DNA of 60,663 nt from an uncultured Muribaculaceae bacterium (lineage in GTDB: Bacteria > Bacteroidota > Bacteroidia > Bacteroidales > Muribaculaceae): the NCBI GenBank assembly GCA_910586975.1, contig CAJUKX010000016.1, positions 1 to 60,663 of the forward strand. Direction: 5' to 3'. This document shows, piece by piece, positions 8,778 through 15,611 of this stretch. How positions within the stretch are numbered: the first letter of the stretch is position 1; each line of letters starts with the position of its first letter. The notes under the pieces were generated by a model that ran no database searches, was not told the origin of the DNA, and was given only the letters and a program-made list of their open reading frames with translations. A program made the position numbers and the translations under genes.

Positions 8778-9131
8778 ATGCCTAACAAAAGACAACTCAA
8801 AAAACGTATATCATACGTATGCGGCGATCTCGCCGGCGACCTCATCCTTTCTTCTTACTATGTAAAAGGTATCGACCGCAATCAGGTCAACAAAATCCTC
8901 ACTGAAATCGCAGAACTGCAGGAAGATTCACGTGCCAAGGTTTCTTTCGGCTTCGACAAAGCCAGAAAGTCGTTTGAAAACGAACAGGCCTACAACCGCG
9001 CCCGCCGCAGCTACAATAAGTCGGCATTTCTTAAACTCCGCAAGGAATTTGCCGACCGCGCCATCGAAATCGTGAAGCAGATGAACGAACTCATCCCTGC
9101 CGACGTACGCAAATCAGTGTGCGAGTATTAA
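8778..9131 (+). CDS. Conserved hypothetical protein, small and basic
   Basis: A 117-aa soluble, highly charged, probably all-helical protein that starts MPNKRQLKKRI. It has no signal peptide, no membrane segment and no catalytic motif I recognise. The middle part (residues 40-75) is rich in Lys, Arg and Glu with a heptad-like pattern. It starts 7 bp after thrC, and its stop lies inside a 16-bp tandem duplication (9116-9147), so it is likely translated from the thrC mRNA. I recognise the type as a Bacteroidales-restricted orphan but know no function. Confidence 0.7.
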   Translation: MPNKRQLKKRISYVCGDLAGDLILSSYYVKGIDRNQVNKILTEIAELQEDSRAKVSFGFDKARKSFENEQAYNRARRSYNKSAFLKLRKEFADRAIEIVKQMNELIPADVRKSVCEY

Positions 9132-9147
9132 AGTGTGCGAGTATTAA
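9116..9147 (+). repeat. 16-bp perfect tandem duplication across a stop codon
   Basis: AGTGTGCGAGTATTAA occurs at 9116-9131 and again at 9132-9147. The first copy encodes the last residues and stop of the upstream gene. The second copy fills the gap before the next start codon at 9149. Confidence 0.9.
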
Positions 9148-9148
9148 T

Positions 9149-9691
9149 ATGAACCTGTCGGCCCGGATTCTTAAAATTTTTGGCTGGAAAGTGTCAATCA
9201 CTGTTCCCGACGCGCCAAAGTGTATCATCTGTGTCGCCCCCCACACCAGCAATTGGGACTTCGTCCTTGGGAAACTGGCTTATGTCGCCGTGGGCAGAAA
9301 AGCCGGATTCCTGATGAAATCCCAATGGTTTGTGTGGCCTTTGGGCTGCTTTTTCCGTGCGATAGGCGGTATACCTGTCGTACGGAAAAACAAGTCGGTA
9401 TCGCTCACCGAGGTTGTAGTGGACAAATTCAACCACTCCACACACCTCCAGCTTGCCATAACTCCCGAAGGCACACGCAGCCGTGTGTCGAAGTGGCATA
9501 CAGGATTTCTGCACATAGCCAGGCAGGCCAATGTTCCCATACAGCTCGGCGTGCTCGACTACGAGCATAAACAGATATTAATCAACCACGTATTCACCCC
9601 CACAGCCGACATAGAAGCCGACATGCGACGCATCAAAGACTTCTATGCACCATACAAAGGAAAATATCCCGATAAATTCAGCACTGAATGA
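9149..9691 (+). CDS. 1-acyl-glycerol-3-phosphate acyltransferase family protein (PlsC-like)
   Basis: A 180-aa acyltransferase. The HX4D catalytic motif is H32-TSNW-D37 and the phosphate-binding motif is PEGTR (residues 106-110). It transfers acyl chains from a thioester to a glycerophosphate-type acceptor, and acts at the inner membrane face. It is short, with no clear transmembrane helix, like the small PlsC-like enzymes of Bacteroidota. Start: an in-frame GTG at 9119 lies inside the upstream gene and the duplicated repeat; the ATG at 9149 is more likely and keeps full domain length. Its stop overlaps the nitrilase start (ATGA). Confidence 0.85.
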   Translation: MNLSARILKIFGWKVSITVPDAPKCIICVAPHTSNWDFVLGKLAYVAVGRKAGFLMKSQWFVWPLGCFFRAIGGIPVVRKNKSVSLTEVVVDKFNHSTHLQLAITPEGTRSRVSKWHTGFLHIARQANVPIQLGVLDYEHKQILINHVFTPTADIEADMRRIKDFYAPYKGKYPDKFSTE

Positions 9692-10500
9692 CAAGCGACT
9701 CTCTAAATATTGCAGCCATCGCCCTTGATATAGTATGGGGAGCACCCGAAGTAAATCTCAATGCCGCCGAGGCGTTCATCAACCGCCTGTCCGACGACAC
9801 CGACATCGTGGTTCTGCCCGAGCTGTTCACTACCGGAATGGTTCAGGATGAAACCCTTTTGGCCGAACTTTCATCGCAAAAATACGTCGACCTCACCCTC
9901 AACCGCATCAAAGCATGGGCACAGGGCCGTCAATGCGCCGTTTGCGGCTCATTCACCGCTGCAGAAAACGGGAAGCTTTTCAACCGAGCGTTTTTCATTA
10001 CTCCCGACGACCGTACGGTGTACTACGACAAGAGGCATCTGTTCTCGGTGAGTGCTGAAGGAAAAGTCTACACCGCCGGCACCGCGATTCCTCCGGTGAT
10101 TCCATACAAAGGCTGGAATATTTCAATGATGATATGCTACGACCTGCGTTTCCCGGTATGGTCGCGCAACCATCATCATGCATACGATATGATGCTGGTA
10201 CCGGCCAACTGGCCCACCGCCCGCGCATACGCATGGGACCACCTGCTCATAGCACGTGCCATAGAAAACCAGGCTGTATACGTAGGCTGCGACCGCAGCG
10301 GCAAAGACGACTACGGCACATACGACGGGCTTTCCAAGATTGTCGATGCCCTTGGGCGTCCGGTATCGTCAATCGCCGAAGGTACTGAGGAGCAACCCTT
10401 GGTCCTCACAGCCACGGTATCATTATCAGAAATACACAAATCAAGACGGAAACTGCCTGTTGTGGATTCCGCCGACGATTATACCTTGATTATTAATTAA
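9688..10500 (+). CDS. Nitrilase-superfamily amidohydrolase, omega-amidase type (YafV/Nit2-like)
   Basis: A 270-aa carbon-nitrogen hydrolase with a complete catalytic triad: E45 (VLPELF), K115 (YYDKRHLFS) and C150 (MMICYDLRFPVW). The closest described relatives are omega-amidases, which remove ammonia from 2-oxoglutaramate or 2-oxosuccinamate, so it may clear dead-end products of glutamine transamination or act in the methionine salvage setting. No signal peptide; cytoplasmic. The start ATG overlaps the previous stop by 4 bp, indicating translational coupling in the thrC operon. Subfamily assignment is by motif style; other amide substrates are possible. Confidence 0.85.
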   Translation: MTSDSLNIAAIALDIVWGAPEVNLNAAEAFINRLSDDTDIVVLPELFTTGMVQDETLLAELSSQKYVDLTLNRIKAWAQGRQCAVCGSFTAAENGKLFNRAFFITPDDRTVYYDKRHLFSVSAEGKVYTAGTAIPPVIPYKGWNISMMICYDLRFPVWSRNHHHAYDMMLVPANWPTARAYAWDHLLIARAIENQAVYVGCDRSGKDDYGTYDGLSKIVDALGRPVSSIAEGTEEQPLVLTATVSLSEIHKSRRKLPVVDSADDYTLIIN

Positions 10501-10552
10501 TACTATAAAGTGATCAATAAAAACGGGAGTTGTCGCATTTGACACAAACATT

Positions 10553-12679
10553 ATGACCATTCGCTTACTTCATTTCTTACGCGGAAGCCTTATACTCCTC
10601 GCATCTCTATTTTCAGGGACATATAATGCCTCAGCCGCCTTCAAGGACTATACTGAGGTTGTGAATAATCTCAACAACAGGCTTGCCGCACATTGCCCGC
10701 CGCAAGACAGCCTGCATGTACTGTGCAACCTGCTCGATATTGCACAGATCCGACCCATGATGTATAATCCCGACTCCATCATGCGCCTGACATACAGCGT
10801 GGCCTTGCACAACAATGACACCAACACCGCTTTCGAGATGCTGCGCCATCTTTCAAACATGTATAACCAGCAAATCGACAGCCTGAATGAGTTTCTGCAA
10901 TATGCCAAGGCACTCCCCGGCGGTGAGCAACGCGACGAGACCATCACGTTTATCGAGATGCAGCGCAACAGCTATTATTCATTCTATGCCGAAGAAGACA
11001 AACGTGAAAAAAGATTTGACGAAAAGCTGAAAAAACTTGTACAGAATCCACCTGAAGATATCTATGAACAGATTTATCTGCTTCACGCCATTTGTCTGCA
11101 CCTGTACAGGGATGCAAACGGCGAACTGATGGTGAAGTATTTCGACGAACTCAACAAACTGGTAGACCAACTGCCGGCCGATTGCTACTCACTGCGCAAC
11201 ATCGCCACCGTACAGTCGGCGCTCGCCTTCTCGCTGGCAGGTGAAAAAGACAAGTCCATAGAAGCCGACAAAAAACTCCTCGACATCATCGACAACCTCA
11301 AGGCTTATCATAATGCCCACGGACGTCCATACCGCAGCTATCTGGCCAACAGGTATATAATATACACACGCTTACTCAGCAACTGGGAAGCCCTCTCCGA
11401 CGGCGAGATTGAAGAGTACTACAACATGGCAATGCGCCTGAAAGACACCGACGTAAGGTCGCACAACACCTACAACAACATGCCCATGCCCTCTATCTAT
11501 TATGCCATGGCGCATGATGACTTCAAAAAGGTGATAGAACTTACAAAGGATATACCTTTCGAGACCAATTCAACCCTGCGCAAGACCGAGATTCTGCGAT
11601 TCCTGATTCAGGCGGCCGAGTACGAAAACGACAAGGACTTGCTGCTGAGAGCTTCAAGAGAATACAACCGACAACTCGAAAAACTCAACCGTCACACCGA
11701 TCATGACCGCGAGCTCGAAGTGCTGTATGACACCCACAACATGCGCGAACAGATCTCGCAAAACGAAATAGAACGACAGAAGGATGTCAACCGTCTGCAA
11801 CACGCTATCATAGTGATTTGCGGCATTGCATTGATCGGTCTTATCATTATGCTCTTATGTCTTATAAGATTATATCGCCATTCGCGCAAACTCTCCGAGA
11901 CGCTTCTCATATCAAACGAAGCTCTCAAGACCGAGAGCTGCGCACTGCGTTCATCTCAGCGCGAAGTATCATCGGCCCGCGATGCTGCCCGCAAGGCCAA
12001 CGAATTCAAGTCTGACTTTATAAAGAATCTGGGCCATGAGGTTTCAGCGCCATTCAGCGCCATTATAGAATACTCTCACCTGCTGGTAGATTGCAGCGAT
12101 GCATCCAAGAAACCTTATCTCGAACAGTATGCCCGTATGGTAACGCACAACATAGAATTTATCAGCACTGTGCTCAACGACGTATTTCATCTTTCTGAAA
12201 TCGACAGCAATACTGTGTCTATCAAGCGCAAGCATACCAGTATACAGATGATTGCAGAGCTGGCCGTAAATACCGTTTCGCCTGCACTTAATCCGGGCGT
12301 GGAGATTGAAATAAAGTCTGACCCGGCCGACCTTGATACATTTACCGACCCAACGCGCCTGCAGCAGATTCTAAACAACGTGCTCGAAAATGCCGTACGG
12401 TATACAGCTCAGGGCAAAATACTTGTGGACTGTTATAAATTGGAAGGCGGAAAGATGATTGCCATAGCCATCTCAGACAATGGCCCCGGCATAGATCCAA
12501 AGCACAAGGAACACATCTTCGAGCGTTTTGTCAAACTCAACAATCATGAAGAAGGTGCCGGTCTCGGGCTGCCTTTGTCAAGACTCATTGCCCGCCTGCT
12601 GGGTGGCGACCTCGTGCTCGATACCACTTATACCCGAGGCGCACGATTCATCCTTACCATACCATACGCCTTTAAATAA
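10553..12679 (+). CDS. Membrane sensor histidine kinase with periplasmic helical-repeat sensor
   Basis: A 708-aa protein. Residues 1-28 are a signal peptide. Residues about 30-410 are a periplasmic all-helical, TPR-like region. One membrane helix lies near 419-440. A cytoplasmic coiled coil (about 445-485) leads to the phosphoacceptor His495 in NLGHEVSAPFSAI. The HATPase domain (about 590-705) has N box LNNVLENAVRY, DNGPGID, and a GAGLGLPLS lid. No receiver or DNA-binding domain is attached, and no response regulator is encoded nearby, so its partner is elsewhere. The H box departs from the usual SHExRTPL. The exonuclease gene starts 1 bp after its stop. Confidence 0.88.
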   Translation: MTIRLLHFLRGSLILLASLFSGTYNASAAFKDYTEVVNNLNNRLAAHCPPQDSLHVLCNLLDIAQIRPMMYNPDSIMRLTYSVALHNNDTNTAFEMLRHLSNMYNQQIDSLNEFLQYAKALPGGEQRDETITFIEMQRNSYYSFYAEEDKREKRFDEKLKKLVQNPPEDIYEQIYLLHAICLHLYRDANGELMVKYFDELNKLVDQLPADCYSLRNIATVQSALAFSLAGEKDKSIEADKKLLDIIDNLKAYHNAHGRPYRSYLANRYIIYTRLLSNWEALSDGEIEEYYNMAMRLKDTDVRSHNTYNNMPMPSIYYAMAHDDFKKVIELTKDIPFETNSTLRKTEILRFLIQAAEYENDKDLLLRASREYNRQLEKLNRHTDHDRELEVLYDTHNMREQISQNEIERQKDVNRLQHAIIVICGIALIGLIIMLLCLIRLYRHSRKLSETLLISNEALKTESCALRSSQREVSSARDAARKANEFKSDFIKNLGHEVSAPFSAIIEYSHLLVDCSDASKKPYLEQYARMVTHNIEFISTVLNDVFHLSEIDSNTVSIKRKHTSIQMIAELAVNTVSPALNPGVEIEIKSDPADLDTFTDPTRLQQILNNVLENAVRYTAQGKILVDCYKLEGGKMIAIAISDNGPGIDPKHKEHIFERFVKLNNHEEGAGLGLPLSRLIARLLGGDLVLDTTYTRGARFILTIPYAFK

Positions 12680-12680
12680 G

Positions 12681-13169
12681 ATGCAAGATTTTGTTGCTAT
12701 TGACTTTGAAACAGCAAACGGTTGCCGCTCGAGTGTGTGCAGCGTAGGAATTGTTGTGGTTAGAAACGGCGAAATTGTAGATAAGTTCTACAGTCTCATC
12801 AAACCCGTCCCCAATTTTTACACTGTATGGACTACCAACGTACACGGACTAACACGAAAAGACACCGACAACTCGCCTCTGTTCCCTGAGGTATGGGCGC
12901 AGATTGCACCCATGATTGACGGGCTGCCGCTCGTAGCCCACAACCGCCCCTTTGACGAGGGTTGCCTTAAAGCCGTATTTTCAAAATATGGCATGGATTA
13001 CCCGGGCTACCAATTCCTGTGCACATTGGCAGCATCGCGCAGATGCCTGCGCCTACCCAATCATCAGCTGCACACCGTAGCTGCCGTGTGCGGCTACGAC
13101 CTCAGAGATCACCACCACGCCCTGGCCGATGCCGAGGCTGCGGCTGCCATCGCGTTGAAAATCCTGTAA
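12681..13169 (+). CDS. 3'-5' exonuclease, DnaQ-like (DEDDh)
   Basis: A 162-aa exonuclease domain without other parts. The ExoI motif is D8-F-E10 (VAIDFETA), ExoII lies around HNRPFDEG, and ExoIII is HHALADAEAAA near the C-terminus, giving the DEDDh set. Relatives are the epsilon proofreading subunit or stand-alone RNase T/ExoX-like nucleases. An upstream in-frame start at 12528 would lie inside the kinase gene; the ATG at 12681, one base after the kinase stop, begins exactly at the domain and is preferred. Which nucleic acid it trims cannot be told. Confidence 0.85.
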   Translation: MQDFVAIDFETANGCRSSVCSVGIVVVRNGEIVDKFYSLIKPVPNFYTVWTTNVHGLTRKDTDNSPLFPEVWAQIAPMIDGLPLVAHNRPFDEGCLKAVFSKYGMDYPGYQFLCTLAASRRCLRLPNHQLHTVAAVCGYDLRDHHHALADAEAAAAIALKIL

Positions 13170-13188
13170 ATTCTGCTCTCATTTTTCA

Positions 13189-13269
13189 ATCTTAACGATT
13201 TTTTTCGTTGAAAATTTTGAAAGATAATAATTTTATCTTAAATTTGCCAACGAAAAATCTCGTTAAGAT
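13189..13269. repeat. 22-bp inverted repeat bracketing the blaI promoter
   Basis: Arms 13189-13210 and 13248-13269 match at 20 of 22 positions (ATCTTAACGA..TTTTTCGTTG against its complement). They enclose 37 bp holding the promoter. The right arm runs into the blaI start codon at 13268. Read-through RNA from the exonuclease gene could fold into a hairpin hiding that start; at the DNA level it could be a two-site operator. Confidence 0.75.
13216..13246 (+). promoter_or_regulatory. blaI-module promoter with internal dyad operator
   Basis: TTTG (13216-13219), a 19-bp spacer, then TAAATTTG (13239-13246). Inside the spacer AAGATAA (13221-13227) and TTATCTT (13233-13239) form a 19-bp dyad. A dyad between -33 and -7 is where a BlaI/MecI-type repressor would block RNA polymerase. 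The promoter reading is strong; repressor binding is inferred. Confidence 0.65.
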
Positions 13270-13645
13270 GAAATCCAAGTCTGAAAAGCTAACTGATAAG
13301 GAAGAAGAAACCATGCTCCTGCTATGGGAACATGGCCCTTGTGCTGTTAAAGATCTGCTCGAACACTACTCCGAGCCAAAACCTCATATAAATACCGTAT
13401 CTACATTTGTACGTTCACTTGAACAGAAAGGCTATGTAGACCATGAACCGGGGCGATACGGCAGTTTCAATTACTTTGCCATAAAGCCTAAAAGCGACTA
13501 TCGCAGCGGCGCCCTCAACCGTATTGTTAAGAAATACTTCGGCAATGCCTTTTCGCTCGTTTCAAACCTTGTAGAGGAAGAACAGCTCAATGCCGACGAC
13601 CTGCGCAGGCTGGTTGACATGATTGAAAAGAAAGATAACACTTAA
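13268..13645 (+). CDS. BlaI/MecI/CopY family transcriptional repressor
   Basis: A 125-aa winged-helix repressor of normal family length. LTDKEEETMLLLWEHGPCAV begins the domain, and INTVSTFVRSLEQKGYVDHE is the recognition helix and wing; the C-terminal third is the dimerisation region. In the described systems such repressors are cut on signal from a partner M56 protease, and exactly such a gene follows 10 bp later. An in-frame start at 13208 would lie inside the promoter; ATG 13268 gives the standard N-terminus. Likely autoregulated through the dyad at 13221-13239. Confidence 0.9.
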   Translation: MKSKSEKLTDKEEETMLLLWEHGPCAVKDLLEHYSEPKPHINTVSTFVRSLEQKGYVDHEPGRYGSFNYFAIKPKSDYRSGALNRIVKKYFGNAFSLVSNLVEEEQLNADDLRRLVDMIEKKDNT

Positions 13646-13655
13646 GCTGTCTGCC

Positions 13656-14717
13656 ATGTCAATATACATAACACATCTTTTTCAAATCTCCATCGCCACA
13701 TCAATTCTGTTATTTCTGATGTGGTCGGTGTACCACATTGCACTTTCTACTGAGAACAAGTTTACACTAAACCGCATTACCGTAATTGCAATATATGGTC
13801 TGAGCATAGCAGGCGCACTATTTTTATTTCTGAACCTAGTCCCGGCTGATTACACAGTTCAGAACGGGCCCACGCATGGATTGGTTGTAAAATATACGCC
13901 TGTGATATCGCAGAGCCTTAAGAAGATTTTGTCTTATGTATGGCTTGCAGGGGCGGTATCAGTGTTACTGAGCACTGTGGTAGAGATATTCAGGGTAAAC
14001 CGTTTGCTGAAAAAATGCGATAGAACGCAGCGCGACGGTTTCACAATCTTCATTTCACCCGACCGGCGGCTCTCGCCATTCAGCTTCTGGAACAAGATAA
14101 TCATGAACCGAAACGACTTTGAAGAAAACTTCGACCCGATTTTCTTCCACGAGCACGGCCATATTCTCAACCGTCATACAACCGATACGGTTATTGCACA
14201 ATTATTTGTGATATTCTGCTGGTACAATCCGGCTGCGTGGCTCATCCGCTCCGACCTGAAGTCCGTTCACGAATATCAGGCCGACTGCCACGCACTGAAT
14301 ACTGGAATCAATATACGCCAATATCAGCTGCTGCTGTTGGAAAAGGCAATAGGCTCCAAATTTCCCTCGATTTGCAACAATCTCAACCACAGCAAACTCG
14401 AGAAGCGTATAGTGATGATCAACCGTACCGACAGCCGCAGCAGCCTTTACAGGCTGCGATATCTGCTGCCGATGGCTGCTCTATGCTTCGGCTTCATGAT
14501 AATGTCGACACCGACTCTAAAGGCAATGATTACGCCGGAAAAAGAATTGGTGACTGTCCATGGTAGGTCAAATAAATCAAGCCTCGACGGTGTTTCAATC
14601 TATGTTGACGGCAAATTGCTTCCATCACAAAAAATCAATGATATTTCGCCAAATACAATTGAAGCAATTTCCGTAGACAAGAACAAATCACGTATAGATA
14701 TAACCACAAAACAATGA
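13656..14717 (+). CDS. M56 (BlaR1/MecR1-type) membrane metallopeptidase with receptor-plug-like C-terminal tail
   Basis: A 353-aa membrane protein. Helices lie near residues 8-26, 39-59, 88-110 and 265-285 (numbering from ATG 13656). The zinc site is HEHGH (165-169), with the third ligand likely in SVHEYQAD. It is expected to inactivate the BlaI repressor on a signal. The periplasmic tail (about 302-353) reads GVSIYVDGKLL...ISPNTIEAISVDK...IDITTKQ, resembling the plug signature of SusC/TonB receptors. It has no penicillin-binding domain. An alternative TTG at 13623 overlaps blaI; ATG 13656 is preferred. It overlaps the next gene by 4 bp. Confidence 0.85.
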   Translation: MSIYITHLFQISIATSILLFLMWSVYHIALSTENKFTLNRITVIAIYGLSIAGALFLFLNLVPADYTVQNGPTHGLVVKYTPVISQSLKKILSYVWLAGAVSVLLSTVVEIFRVNRLLKKCDRTQRDGFTIFISPDRRLSPFSFWNKIIMNRNDFEENFDPIFFHEHGHILNRHTTDTVIAQLFVIFCWYNPAAWLIRSDLKSVHEYQADCHALNTGINIRQYQLLLLEKAIGSKFPSICNNLNHSKLEKRIVMINRTDSRSSLYRLRYLLPMAALCFGFMIMSTPTLKAMITPEKELVTVHGRSNKSSLDGVSIYVDGKLLPSQKINDISPNTIEAISVDKNKSRIDITTKQ

Positions 14718-15559
14718 AAAAGCATTTCTTACTCATCGCCCTTTTTATCTCTACCGCCCTCGCGCTTTCAGCTCAGGACAAGGCCACGATACTACTCAGC
14801 TACGATGAAACCGGCCGCAACTGGGAGACCGACACAGTTATTAACGAGCGCATGAGCTTGCTGGCAAATACAACACAGTCCAAGTACTTCAACGACATAA
14901 GCCTGTGGAACGACTCTCTGTCTTCAACCCCCGAGGGAAAACGGAAGTTGCAACAGATAATTATGGCAACCTGCGTGACTGAGTTGCCCGGCGGCGGCAT
15001 TTCAGTAGACAAGCGTAAGGGGCCTGCAAAACGTATCAATAAATACGTATTCAACAGCCTTACTGACAATCAGCTTACCTTTTACGGCAAGTTTGGTGAA
15101 GACTACAATTACTACACCGAACCGACAGATGAGATAACCTGGGAAATAGGCGATTCCACTGTCACCATACTTGGCTACGAGTGTGTATCGGCAACAACAA
15201 ACTATCATGGCCGCCAATGGACCGCCTGGTTCGCACCTGAATTGCCCATGCCTTTCGGCCCCTGGAAACTGCGCGGTCTGCCCGGACTGATACTGAAAGC
15301 CGAAGCCGACAACGGCGACTCTTTCACAGCCGACGGCATACAACAGACCGACCGCATAATTTCGCCGATATACTCTCCGGAAAATTATACCAAAAAGGAT
15401 CGAAAAAAAGCACTTGCCGATCAGAAATATTTCCTGGAAAACCGCGAGGCTATAATAAAGGCCAAGTTCGGCAGTTCTGTCCGGTTCAATAACAATGGCA
15501 AAGAGCAACCAAAATACGATACCCGTAAATACTCGCTCGAACCCGACTTTGAGGAATAA
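14714..15559 (+). CDS. GLPGLI family exported protein (copy 1)
   Basis: A 281-aa protein with a signal peptide cleaved after LALSA (about residue 20). The family-defining hexapeptide GLPGLI is at 188-193 in GPWKLRGLPGLI, preceded by WEIGDSTVTILGYEC and GRQWTAWFAP blocks that are shared with the second copy at 18200. The family is known only by this motif, is confined to Bacteroidota, and often neighbours outer-membrane receptors; no biochemical role is established to my knowledge. The conserved Cys in GYEC is present in both copies. The start overlaps the M56 stop (ATGA). Confidence 0.9.
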   Translation: MKKHFLLIALFISTALALSAQDKATILLSYDETGRNWETDTVINERMSLLANTTQSKYFNDISLWNDSLSSTPEGKRKLQQIIMATCVTELPGGGISVDKRKGPAKRINKYVFNSLTDNQLTFYGKFGEDYNYYTEPTDEITWEIGDSTVTILGYECVSATTNYHGRQWTAWFAPELPMPFGPWKLRGLPGLILKAEADNGDSFTADGIQQTDRIISPIYSPENYTKKDRKKALADQKYFLENREAIIKAKFGSSVRFNNNGKEQPKYDTRKYSLEPDFEE

Positions 15560-15611
15560 AGTCTGAATACCTTGTATCCTCGCCGATTTTTGATTTATCA
15601 CATTTTCACTA

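Noticed and set aside
12528..12680. Upstream start for the exonuclease
   Set aside because: It lies inside the kinase gene and adds residues with no family match; the ATG at 12681 begins exactly at the exonuclease domain.
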